Shown one piece after another: positions 52,432 through 60,741 of a stretch of DNA of 64,000 nt (its first letter is position 1; every line of letters begins with the position of its first letter). This DNA comes from Bradyrhizobium jicamae (GTDB taxonomy: Bacteria > Pseudomonadota > Alphaproteobacteria > Rhizobiales > Xanthobacteraceae). Made by a program: the position numbers and the translations under genes. Below the pieces are notes generated by a model. It saw nothing but the letters and a program-made list of their open reading frames with translations. It had not been told where the DNA came from and searched no databases. The stretch is from NCBI RefSeq assembly GCF_001440395.1, contig NZ_LLXZ01000064.1, positions 104,530 to 168,529 on the forward strand, given 5' to 3'.

Positions 52432-53436
52432 CTATTGTTTGGCAATTCCCGCCCGCTCGATTACTTGCGCCCATTTGTCGATGTCGGCCTTCAGGCGCGC
52501 GAGGATTTCCTCGGGCGAACTGGCCTTGGCCTCGATGCCGAGCTCAAGCGCACGCTTCTTCAGGTCGGGCGCGTCGAGCACCACGCGCAGCGCGGCGTTG
52601 AGCGTATTGATCACGTCCGGCGGCGTGCCCTTGGCTGCAAAGATCGCATTCCATGACCGCGCCTCGAAATCGCCGCCGCCCGCTTCCTTCACCGTCGGCA
52701 CGTCCGGCAAAAATGTGGTGCGGACAGGTCCCGAAGACGCGACCGCAATAGCCGCCTTGTCTGCAATATGCGACTGCACCGCGCTGTAGTTCTCGATCGC
52801 CAACTGGATATCGCCGCGCAACAGCGCGATCAGCACGTCAGGCGAACTGCGGAACGGCACGATCGTGACATCGACGCCGGCAGTCGATTTGAACAATTGC
52901 GCGGCGAGGTTCTGGGTCGATCCGACATTGATGGTGCCGACATTGAGCGCGCCGGGCTTTTGCTTCGCCGCCTTGATGAACTCCGCCAGCGTCGGATAAG
53001 GCGAGGCCGCCTGGGTGGTGAAGATGAAGTCGAAATAGCCCATGCTCGAAACCGGCACGAAATCGGTGACCGGGTTGAATGTCAGGTTCTTGAACAGCGA
53101 CACGGATATCGCCGTGCCGTTGCTGAACAGCGCCAGCGTATAACCGTCCGCAGGGGCAGACAGCACGGCACGCGCGGCGTTGATGCCGCCGGCGCCCGGC
53201 ATGTTCTCGATGACGAAGCGCTGGCCGAGCTTTTCGCCGAGCCGCTCGGTGACGAGCCGCGCGGTGACGTCGGCCACCCCACCCGCGCCGAAGGGGAGGA
53301 TCAGCCGCACCGGCTTGTTCGGATAGTTTTGCGCCTGGGCGATTTGCGGAAGTAACAGCGCCGCCAGCAAGGCAGCGATGCCAGCGGAGAACACGCCGCG
53401 CCGGCTCCATGCGTATCGCTTGCGTTCGTCCGCCAT
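52432..53436 (-). CDS. TctC/Bug-family periplasmic solute-binding protein
   Basis: This is a 334-residue exported receptor. The N-terminus WSRRGVFSAGIAALLAALLLP with a twin Arg and the cut site near IAQA resembles a Tat-like or ordinary signal. Mature segments NYPNKPVRLILPFGAGGVADV, VIENMPGAGGINAARAVL, and IVPFRSSPDVLIALLRGD are Bug-type carboxylate-binding regions. It lies inside the aromatic lower-pathway operon, between the LigI-like and GalB genes, so it probably captures the aromatic acid, although no TctAB permease is encoded nearby. Confidence 0.92.
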   Translation of the reverse strand: MADERKRYAWSRRGVFSAGIAALLAALLLPQIAQAQNYPNKPVRLILPFGAGGVADVTARLVTERLGEKLGQRFVIENMPGAGGINAARAVLSAPADGYTLALFSNGTAISVSLFKNLTFNPVTDFVPVSSMGYFDFIFTTQAASPYPTLAEFIKAAKQKPGALNVGTINVGSTQNLAAQLFKSTAGVDVTIVPFRSSPDVLIALLRGDIQLAIENYSAVQSHIADKAAIAVASSGPVRTTFLPDVPTVKEAGGGDFEARSWNAIFAAKGTPPDVINTLNAALRVVLDAPDLKKRALELGIEAKASSPEEILARLKADIDKWAQVIERAGIAKQ

Positions 53437-53449
53437 CGCCCGCGCTCCC

Positions 53450-54319
53450 CTAGAACTCGAACAGCCGCGCCGGATTGTCGACCAGAATCTTCTGTTGCAG
53501 CTCCGGCTCCGGCGCGAACAGCGGGATGAGATCGACCAGATCGCCGTCGTTGGGCATCACCTTGACGTTCGGGTGCGGCCAGTCGGTTCCCCAGATCACC
53601 CGATCCGGCGCTGTCTCGACGATACGGCGCGCAAACGGCACCGCGTCGTGGAACGGCGGTCCGCTGGACGAGACGCGCTCGCAGCCGCACACCTTGACCC
53701 AGCATTTCTCGTCCCGCGTCATCAGGTCGATCAGCGTCCGGAACGGAAGCTGGTCGAGACCGTCGGATGCCTTGACGCGCCCCATGTGATCGATGGTGTA
53801 ACGCACCGGCAATTTTGCCAGCAGTTCGGCGTATTCAGGCAGGTCGATCGCGTCGAAATGCAGGTCGATATGCCAGTTAAGCGGCGCGACCATCGCGACG
53901 ATGCGATGGAAAGCACCCATGTCAGGCACGCCGCCGAGGTGTCGCACGAAGTTGAAGCGGCAGCCGCGAAAGCCGCCCTCATGCAGTTCGCGAAGCCCGC
54001 GCTCGGTGATGGTATCGTCGATATTGGCCACCGCACGAAAGGTGCCGTTGCTCACAGCGATAGCATCGAGCGCCACGCGGTTGTCGGTGCCGTGCACGCT
54101 GGCATTGACGATGACGGCACGGCCGATCCCAAGCTTCCTGTGCAGTGCCTGAAAATCTTCGAGCGGCGCGTCAGGCGGCGTATAGGGCCGTCCGGGCGCA
54201 TAAGAGTATTTGTGGCCGGGGCCGAAGATGTGGGTATGCGCGTCGCACGCCAGCGCCGGCAGCTTGAATTTCGGCGTTCGCGTATCGGGATCGGGTCCGG
54301 GAATCGTCGGCTTGTTCAT
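53450..54319 (-). CDS. ligI: 2-pyrone-4,6-dicarboxylate lactonase-like amidohydrolase
   Basis: This is a 289-residue TIM-barrel hydrolase from the ATG at 54319 (MNKPTIPGPDPD), close to LigI in length. The pattern includes DAHTHIFGP with HxH, NASVHGTDNRVALDAIA, FRGCRFNFVRHL, YTIDHMGRVKASDG, and VIWGTDWPHPN with the catalytic Asp. It would open 2-pyrone-4,6-dicarboxylate to oxalomesaconate, which the adjacent GalB and GalC would process. It is the first catabolic gene downstream of the TetR gene on the same strand. A frame extending to 54898 overlaps the TetR gene and is not real. Confidence 0.85.
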   Translation of the reverse strand: MNKPTIPGPDPDTRTPKFKLPALACDAHTHIFGPGHKYSYAPGRPYTPPDAPLEDFQALHRKLGIGRAVIVNASVHGTDNRVALDAIAVSNGTFRAVANIDDTITERGLRELHEGGFRGCRFNFVRHLGGVPDMGAFHRIVAMVAPLNWHIDLHFDAIDLPEYAELLAKLPVRYTIDHMGRVKASDGLDQLPFRTLIDLMTRDEKCWVKVCGCERVSSSGPPFHDAVPFARRIVETAPDRVIWGTDWPHPNVKVMPNDGDLVDLIPLFAPEPELQQKILVDNPARLFEF

Positions 54320-54354
54320 CGTGCTTTCTGCAGTGCGTGGGTTTTCGTGAATAG

Positions 54355-55080
54355 CTAGTCGGCCGGATTTTCTTTCCGCTTTCGGGCAGCCGCCGCCGCG
54401 CGTGGTTGAACGGGCCTGGTCCGGCGTGACGCGCTGTCGATGTGATCGACATCGGAAGCCTGCAAGGAGGCCACTGTTGCCGAGACGAGTTGCTCGATCG
54501 CTTCGGCCATATCGGCGCCGTCGGCTTCGCCGCGGGAGAGCCGCGTCACCCGCTCCGGATTGACGAGGGTGTAATAGAGTGCGCCGAGCAGGAACTGCGA
54601 CCGCCACACGATCGTCGTCCGCGGCAGATGCGGCAGGCTTTCCCCGATCGCGTCGATGAAGGCATGCGTGGTGTCGTCGAAGATCTCGGCGATGATACGG
54701 CCCACCACGGCATTTCCTTCGGCCGACATCACGGCGCGCAGCCGCGTGAACCGCGCCCCGCCGCCGGCGAGATCCGTAGAGGATGAAAACGCCGGCTGCA
54801 CATAGGCCCGCACGATCGCTTCCAGCCGGTCCTGCACGTCGCGCACGCGCTGCGCCGCTACCAGCAATTCGATGCGGCGCTTGTTCATCGGACCGCAATG
54901 GCGCTTGTAGATTTCGAGCAGCAGCCCGTCCTTGCTCTTGAAATGGTAGGTGATGCTGCCCGGATTGGCGCCCGCCTCCAGCGCGATGTCGCGGATCGAC
55001 ACCGCATTGAAGCCCCTGGTCGAGAACAGCAATTCGGCCGCACTCAGGATGGCTTCGCGCATGTTGGGATTTCGCGTCAT
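54355..55080 (-). CDS. TetR-family regulator
   Basis: This is a 241-residue regulator from the ATG at 55080; upstream frames to 55113 would cross the operator. GCGGAAAGC precedes the ATG. The helix-turn-helix lies at about 5-50 (MREAILSAAELLFSTRGF, SIRDIALEAGANPGSITYHF), followed by the effector domain (EIYKRHCGPMNKRRIELLV, VWRSQFLLGALYYTLVN). A C-terminal tail is rich in Arg and Ala. It is divergent from the binding-protein gene at 55183 and heads the meta-cleavage cluster, so it probably represses both through the palindrome at 55104. Confidence 0.9.
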   Translation of the reverse strand: MTRNPNMREAILSAAELLFSTRGFNAVSIRDIALEAGANPGSITYHFKSKDGLLLEIYKRHCGPMNKRRIELLVAAQRVRDVQDRLEAIVRAYVQPAFSSSTDLAGGGARFTRLRAVMSAEGNAVVGRIIAEIFDDTTHAFIDAIGESLPHLPRTTIVWRSQFLLGALYYTLVNPERVTRLSRGEADGADMAEAIEQLVSATVASLQASDVDHIDSASRRTRPVQPRAAAAARKRKENPAD

Positions 55081-55103
55081 GGCATTTGCTTTCCGCTCTC
55101 GAC

Positions 55104-55123
55104 TTTTGTACATTTGTACAAAA
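55104..55123. promoter_or_regulatory. Perfect 9-bp inverted-repeat operator (TetR)
   Basis: TTTTGTACA (55104-55112) and TGTACAAAA (55115-55123) are perfect inverted arms separated by TT. The site starts 24 bp upstream of the TetR gene (start 55080) and about 60 bp before the divergent gene at 55183, an ideal spot for autoregulation and control of both sides. Confidence 0.75.
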
Positions 55124-55182
55124 TATCAGGTCTAGTCAACAAACATCTGGACAGGCCGGGGATGACGAGGGAGAGCGGCCGG

Positions 55183-55983
55183 ATGCGCCGGATTATCGTT
55201 GCGTTTCTGATCGGTGCCGGCGCACTGGCCTGGCACGGCGCCGGCCTGGCCACCGACGCCGACCTCGAAACGCGGCTGATATTGGCGCCGTCAGGTGCGT
55301 TGCGAGCAGGGCTTTATCCGGGCACGCCCACCTCGATCCTGCCGAACGCAGGCTCGGGCGAACCGCGCGGCGTCGGCCACGATCTCGGCAAGGAGCTCGC
55401 GCGGCGGCTCGGCGTTCCCTATGAGCCGGTCGTGTTTGCCAAAAATGCCGACGTCCTCGCCGCCGTCAAAAACGGAGAGATCGACGTCGCCTTCACCAAC
55501 GCGACCGCGGTGCGCGCGCGGGATATGGATTTCGGCCCACACTTTCTCGAAATCGAGCTCGGCTGTCTCGTCTCTCGCGAATCCACGTTGACGACGCCGG
55601 CAGAAATGGATTCGCCGGGACTGCGCATCGGCGTGACCGCGGGCAGTTCCACGGACGCCACCCTTTCGCGCGACTTCAAGCATTCCGAGATCGTCCGCGC
55701 CGCCACGTTCGACGTCGCAATCGAGATGCTGTCGGCCGGCGCGATCCACGCTTATGCGACGAACAAGGCCACGCTGTTCGAGATGGCGGAGAAATTGCCG
55801 GGCTCGAAAGTGCTCGACGGCCGCTGGGGAATCGAGCGCCACGCCATCGCAATCCCCAAAGGGCGCGAGCAGGCAATTGCTTTCATCCGTCAGTTCACGA
55901 ACGAGATGAAGTCGGAAGGCGTGATCGGCGCCGCCATTGCGCGCGCCGGATTGCGCGGCGCCACGACCTCGCCTGCGGAATAG
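55183..55983 (+). CDS. Amino-acid-type (SBP_bac_3) periplasmic binding protein
   Basis: This is a 266-residue exported receptor. I prefer the ATG at 55183 because GGGAG lies 9 nt upstream and the signal peptide (RRIIVAFLIGAGALAWHGAGLA) begins there; an ATG at 55162 is in frame. The mature part has the type 2 binding-fold segments RAGLYPGTPTS, VGHDLGKELARRLGVPYEPV, KNGEIDVAFTNATAVRARDMDF and LRIGVTAGSSTD. No ABC permease is linked. It may feed another transporter or act as a sensor input. The neighbouring TctC gene is 52 nt downstream. Confidence 0.85.
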   Translation: MRRIIVAFLIGAGALAWHGAGLATDADLETRLILAPSGALRAGLYPGTPTSILPNAGSGEPRGVGHDLGKELARRLGVPYEPVVFAKNADVLAAVKNGEIDVAFTNATAVRARDMDFGPHFLEIELGCLVSRESTLTTPAEMDSPGLRIGVTAGSSTDATLSRDFKHSEIVRAATFDVAIEMLSAGAIHAYATNKATLFEMAEKLPGSKVLDGRWGIERHAIAIPKGREQAIAFIRQFTNEMKSEGVIGAAIARAGLRGATTSPAE

Positions 55984-56035
55984 CGACGCGTCACGTGAAT
56001 TCTCAAGTGATATCCAGCAACAAGGACCTTCTCTC

Positions 56036-57013
56036 ATGATCCCACGCCGAACATTCGTCCGCACCATCGCCGCCGCAGCCCTCGTTTCACTCGCCGGCAC
56101 GAATGTCCATGCGGAGACTTTCCCCACAAAACCTGTGCGTATCCTGGTGCCTTATGCCGCCGGCGGCGCGGTCGATGTGCTGGCGCGCACGCTCGGGCAA
56201 TCGCTGTCGAAGACCTGGGGCCAGCAGCCGGTCGTCGAAAATCGTCCGGGCGCGGGCGGGATCATCGCATCGCAGGCGCTCACGCAATCCGCACCGGACG
56301 GCTACACGCTGATCCTGGTCGCCAGCGGCCATCCGCTGAACCAGTTCTTCTATCCGAAACTGCCCTACGACACCTTCAAGGACTTCACCGCCATCAGCGA
56401 GATCGCCTATTCGCCGCTCGCAATCGTGGTGTCCAAAAACAGTCCGATGAAGAATTTGCAGGAGTTGCTGACGACCGCACGTGAGAAGCCCGAGACACTG
56501 TCTTACGGCATGTCCGGCAACGGCACGTCGGCCCATCTCGCCGGCGAGTTGCTCAACTACATGGGCAAGGTCAAGATCCAGGCGATCCCCTACAAGGGCG
56601 GCGCCCCTGCCCTCACCGCCGTCATCGCCGGCGAAATTCCGATGAGCGTTAATCCGCTGCCGGAAGTCGTCGGCCAGCTCGAAGGCAATGCCGCGCGCGC
56701 CCTTGCGGTGACGACGGCACAACGCTCGAAGGCCTTGCCCGATGTTCCCACGGTCGCGGAAGCCGGCCTGCCCGGCTATGACGCTTCCGTGTGGTGGGGC
56801 TTTCTCGGACCCGCCGGCATGGCGCCGGAGCTGGTCGCCAAAATCCACGCCGATCTTGCCACGGCGCTGAAAGATCCGGTCGTGCTCACCGCGCTGGAAA
56901 AAATGGGCGCCACGCCGGTCGGCAATTCGCCCAGGGAGTTCGACGCCTTCATGCGCGCCGAAGCGGCGAAGTGGGAGCCGGTGCTAAAAGAGGCAAACAT
57001 CAAGATGCAGTGA
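56036..57013 (+). CDS. TctC/Bug-family periplasmic solute-binding protein
   Basis: This is a 325-residue exported receptor from the ATG at 56036 (MIPRRTFVRTIAAAALVSLA, cut near VHA). The twin-Arg PRRTFVR start suggests a Tat-type signal. Mature features are TFPTKPVRILVPYAAGGAVDVL, VVENRPGAGGIIASQAL, IPYKGGAPALTAVIAGE and PLPEVVGQLEGNAARAL. It is the third orphan receptor of this family in the window and follows the SBP_bac_3 gene in the same direction. Confidence 0.92.
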   Translation: MIPRRTFVRTIAAAALVSLAGTNVHAETFPTKPVRILVPYAAGGAVDVLARTLGQSLSKTWGQQPVVENRPGAGGIIASQALTQSAPDGYTLILVASGHPLNQFFYPKLPYDTFKDFTAISEIAYSPLAIVVSKNSPMKNLQELLTTAREKPETLSYGMSGNGTSAHLAGELLNYMGKVKIQAIPYKGGAPALTAVIAGEIPMSVNPLPEVVGQLEGNAARALAVTTAQRSKALPDVPTVAEAGLPGYDASVWWGFLGPAGMAPELVAKIHADLATALKDPVVLTALEKMGATPVGNSPREFDAFMRAEAAKWEPVLKEANIKMQ

Positions 57014-57040
57014 GATGGCCGCGCCGATCGCGCGGTCCGT

Positions 57041-58333
57041 TCACCGCGCGTTCGCCGGCGCATGGACGTGCCAGAGATCGGCCCGCCAATGCAGCACGAT
57101 CGCCAGCATCAGCGCGAGGCCGGCCGCCGCATAGAGCGTCCCGGTCGCCGCAAATCCGATCTCGTCGATCAGGCTGCCGGCGGCCAACAGGCCGATCGGC
57201 AGGCCGTAGATCACCATCATGCGCACGCCCATCACCCGGCCGCGGAAATTCTCGCTCGCGGTCCGCATCAGGATGACGGCGATCGAGATCATGGCGAGGC
57301 TCTGCGAGAAGCCCGCGACCACCAGGCACAGGATCGCGGTCGGCACCGTCTGCATCTGCGCGAACACCAGCAAGGTCACATACCAGATGACAGTCGCGCC
57401 GATCATCAGCCGCGCCACCCGGATGCCGCCGAACAGGCTCAGCAGGATCGAGCCGACCAGCGAGCCGATCGCAAAACTTGCCGACAGATATCCGAGCCCG
57501 GTCTGGTTGGTGCCGTAGATCGTCTTGGCGATATAGGGCAGCAAGCCGTTGGAGAGCGGATAGGCGGTCAGGTTGGCCAAAAATGCCACCCAGAGCGCAG
57601 CCTGCATCCGCGGCGTGGTCCAGCAATAGGCCACGCCCTCCTTGAGATCGCGCAGCGGCGAACGTTGCAACGCCTCGCTGGCGGCCTCGCCCGCTGCATG
57701 CGGTTTCCTGGCCGGCGCCACGATGCACAGCGTCAGCGCGGTTGCGGTAAGATAGAGGCAGACGATCGCCACATAGGCCGGCCCCATGCCGAGCGCGGCA
57801 AACAATCCGGCGCCGCTCAGCGCGCCGGCGATGCGCGCGGTGTCCATCGTCGTGCGTGAGATGCTGATCGCCCCGATCAACTGGTCATGCGGCATGATGG
57901 TCGCAACCAGCGCGCCGCGCACACCGAGGTCCGATGGGCGGACGACCCCCATTACGGCCGCGATGATGAAGACATAGATCGGTGCGAGATGACCCGACAG
58001 CGCCAGCGTCATCAGCGCGACCGCCAGCACCGCGTAGGTCGCGCGCATCATGCCCAGGAGATCGCGGTGACCGATCCGGTCGCCGACGACGCCGAACATC
58101 GGCGCTACCAACGTACCGATATAGCCGAGGGAAGCAAACAGGGTGAGCAACAGCACCGAGCCGGTCTCGACCAGCACGTACCAGCCGAGAATGAGCGTCT
58201 CCATCTCGAACGCCCACGAGGTGAGCAGATCGGCGGGCCACTGAAAACGGTAGTTCCTGACACGAAATGGTGCGAGCGCCGAAGGCCGCGTCGGCTCGCT
58301 CAAGATGCGTTGTCGCGATTCATCGCGGTTCAC
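57041..58333 (-). CDS. MFS transporter (MFS_3/EntS-like exporter)
   Basis: This is a 430-residue inner-membrane protein with about twelve hydrophobic helices in two halves. The start FRVRNYRFQWPADLLTSWAFEME and the loop FGVVGDRIGHRDLLGMMR, with the MFS motif A (GxxxDRxGHR), are followed in the second half by GYLSASFAIGSLVGSILLSL and NFRGRVMGVRMMVIYG. This order is typical of the EntS-like subgroup that exports siderophores, drugs or metabolites. It is convergent with the TctC gene and does not share an obvious operon. Confidence 0.88.
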   Translation of the reverse strand: MNRDESRQRILSEPTRPSALAPFRVRNYRFQWPADLLTSWAFEMETLILGWYVLVETGSVLLLTLFASLGYIGTLVAPMFGVVGDRIGHRDLLGMMRATYAVLAVALMTLALSGHLAPIYVFIIAAVMGVVRPSDLGVRGALVATIMPHDQLIGAISISRTTMDTARIAGALSGAGLFAALGMGPAYVAIVCLYLTATALTLCIVAPARKPHAAGEAASEALQRSPLRDLKEGVAYCWTTPRMQAALWVAFLANLTAYPLSNGLLPYIAKTIYGTNQTGLGYLSASFAIGSLVGSILLSLFGGIRVARLMIGATVIWYVTLLVFAQMQTVPTAILCLVVAGFSQSLAMISIAVILMRTASENFRGRVMGVRMMVIYGLPIGLLAAGSLIDEIGFAATGTLYAAAGLALMLAIVLHWRADLWHVHAPANAR

Positions 58334-58385
58334 CCTGCCCTGTTTCTTATTATGCAGAACTGGATAGCAAGCCGGGGACGGCGTT

Positions 58386-60287
58386 TCAAGCAGCCGACAT
58401 CGCTCTGCCGCTATGCGTCAGCAACAGGCGCCTCACCTCCACGGCCGGTATCGCGGGGCTGAACAGATAGCCCTGCATCTCGTTGCAGCCGAGGATGTAC
58501 AGCAGGTTCCTCTGCTGCTCGGTTTCGACGCCCTCCGCCGTCGTCATCATGTCGCTGGCGGCCGCAATATTCACCACCGCCTGGACGATAGATGAGGATG
58601 CGCCGGGGCCGGCGATATCCCGGATGAAGGAGCGGTCGATCTTGATCTTGTCGAAAGGGAATCGCTGCAGATAGCTGAGCGACGAATAGCCGGTGCCGAA
58701 ATCATCAAGCGCGATCCGCACGCCGAGCCTGCGCAACTGATGCAGCGCCTCCAGCGCCGCGTCGTCGCGAATGAGTACGGCCTCCGTGATTTCGAGTTCG
58801 AGCCGGCTGGCAGGCAGGCCGGAAGCGGCCAGTGCCGCCGCCACGTTCAGTGCCAGCGACTGGCTCCTGAACTGCACCGGCGAAACGTTGACCGCGACAC
58901 GGACATGATCGGGCCAATTGGCGGCCTCGGCACAGGCCGCGTTGAGTACCCATTGGCCGAGCTCATTGATGAGGCCGCTATCTTCCGCGATCGGAATGAA
59001 GTCCGCCGGCGAGATCATGCCGCGCTCGCGGTGCCGCCAGCGCAGCAGCGCTTCGCAGGATGAGATCTTGCCGTCCTCGAGATTGACCACCGGCTGATAG
59101 TGGGTCTCGAGACTGCCGTCGCCGATCGCCTGGCGCAGCTCGAGCTCCAGGCTTCGCCGCGCCTTGGCGCGCTGGTCCATGCCGGCCTCAAAGAAGCGGT
59201 AGGTTCGCCGTCCGTCGCCCTTGGCGCCGTAGAGCGCGAGGTCCGCATTCCTCAGCAACTGGTCGAGCTCCACGCCATCGCCGGGGGCAAGCGCGATGCC
59301 GATGCTGGCATCGGTGGTGATCAGATGCCCCATGCAATCAAGCGGCTGCCTGATCGCCGAATGGATTTCGTCAACAAGCCGCGTGGTTTCCGAGCGGTCC
59401 TTGACGGCGGCTTGAATGACCGCGAACTCGTCGCCGCCAAGCCGGGCCGCCACATCGCTTTCCTTGAGGCAGCCACGCAGGCGTTCGGCGACGCCCTTGA
59501 GCAACTCGTCGCCGACCGCATGGCCGAGCGCGTCATTGACGCTCTTGAACTCGTCGATGTCGATATAGAGCACCGCCAGTTGCTCTCCCGGCCGGATCGC
59601 CTTGAGCGATTGTTCCAGCCGCTCGCGGAACAGAAGCCGGTTCGGCAGTTCGGTCAGCCCGTCATAATGCGCCAGATGCGCGATCTTCTCCTCGGTGCGC
59701 GTGCGCTCGGTGATGTCTTCGATCGTGGCTACCCAGCCGCCGCCCTTCAGCGGCCGGTTGATGATCTCGATCGCGCGGCCGCCCGGCGCCTGCGTGAGTT
59801 GGCGCGTGGCCTTGCCGAGCCTCACCGTCTGGATGATGGCGCTGCAGAATTCTTCGACGTCGCCGTCGAACGATCCGGTTTCCTTCCGGTGAGCGATCAG
59901 CCGCTGCATGGTGCAGCCGGGCTTGGCCACGTCGGGCGACAAACCGAACATCTCGAGATAGGGCTCATTGCAAATGATGATCCGCGCGGATGCATCATAG
60001 AGAACAAGACCTTGCGGGATGTTGTTGACGGCAATCGAGAGCTGGCGCCGCTCGGCCGCCAGCCGCTGATCGGTCAGGCGATCGCGTCTCACCAGGAGAC
60101 CGGCGATCACGGAGAGAACGGCGACGAGCGCAAGCAGCGCCCGTTCGCGAAGACTCCATGCCGCCGGATCGGCCGCAATCACCGCCGCGAGCAGGATTCC
60201 GCACACCACAAGAAGCTTGACCGTTCCGCTTCCCAGCGCGAATCCGGCCGAACCGCCTGATACTTGATAACCGCCCTTGTTGCTCAC
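58386..60287 (-). CDS. Membrane-anchored PAS-GGDEF-EAL cyclic-di-GMP protein
   Basis: This is a 633-residue protein. Two hydrophobic segments near residues 22-65 (LLVVCGILLAAVIAA and ALLALVAVLSVIAGLLV) anchor it. A PAS-like domain follows at about 80-195 (NIPQGLVLYDASARIIICNEPYL). Then a GGDEF cyclase domain with an intact RLGGDEFAV and a DIDEFKSVNDALGH metal region, then an EAL phosphodiesterase domain with CEALLRW, VNVSPVQFRS, DDFGTGYSSL, KIDRSFI and AEGVETE. Both catalytic sites look complete, so it could make or break cyclic di-GMP. The single-gene transcript faces the HerA-like gene across 450 bp. Confidence 0.93.
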   Translation of the reverse strand: MSNKGGYQVSGGSAGFALGSGTVKLLVVCGILLAAVIAADPAAWSLRERALLALVAVLSVIAGLLVRRDRLTDQRLAAERRQLSIAVNNIPQGLVLYDASARIIICNEPYLEMFGLSPDVAKPGCTMQRLIAHRKETGSFDGDVEEFCSAIIQTVRLGKATRQLTQAPGGRAIEIINRPLKGGGWVATIEDITERTRTEEKIAHLAHYDGLTELPNRLLFRERLEQSLKAIRPGEQLAVLYIDIDEFKSVNDALGHAVGDELLKGVAERLRGCLKESDVAARLGGDEFAVIQAAVKDRSETTRLVDEIHSAIRQPLDCMGHLITTDASIGIALAPGDGVELDQLLRNADLALYGAKGDGRRTYRFFEAGMDQRAKARRSLELELRQAIGDGSLETHYQPVVNLEDGKISSCEALLRWRHRERGMISPADFIPIAEDSGLINELGQWVLNAACAEAANWPDHVRVAVNVSPVQFRSQSLALNVAAALAASGLPASRLELEITEAVLIRDDAALEALHQLRRLGVRIALDDFGTGYSSLSYLQRFPFDKIKIDRSFIRDIAGPGASSSIVQAVVNIAAASDMMTTAEGVETEQQRNLLYILGCNEMQGYLFSPAIPAVEVRRLLLTHSGRAMSAA

Positions 60288-60741
60288 CCGATATGCCCTT
60301 GGAATGCGGATGGAGGTCCCTGCAATGGAACTCAGACCGCAAATCGCGTCCCCCGCGGCATTGTTGCGCCGTACTGATGGAAGTCGCGTTACAACTTGCA
60401 GTTAGCGATCGGTTACCTCGCGCACGCGCCGGCTCCGATCGGCAATCCCAAATCAAGAGGTTATCGGGAGGCGGCTCACGGGCCGCGCCTCTCGTCCGAA
60501 GTGGTAAATGAACGATTAATTCAGAACATGCGTCGCGCGCGACCGAAAATACAAGAAAGCCCCTGTTTTCCGGCACAACTCGCATCCGACAGCGCTGACG
60601 GAGCTCCGCTGCGAAAACGAATCCTGACCGAGATGCCGCAGATTTAGCTGATACGGAAATGCGCCGGTTTAACCGTTTCGCTATTCGGCGCCGCTCATAA
60701 TGGAGATCAGACCCCAATTCTAGAGATCCAGGTTCAACACC
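60288..60741. other. Intergenic region between divergent GGDEF-EAL and HerA-like genes
   Basis: This 454-bp gap serves as the promoter region for both directions. It contains only weak stem-loops, such as GAGGCG...CGCCTC near 60470-60500, and an A+T-rich patch around 60505-60560. I see no gene. Confidence 0.4.
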
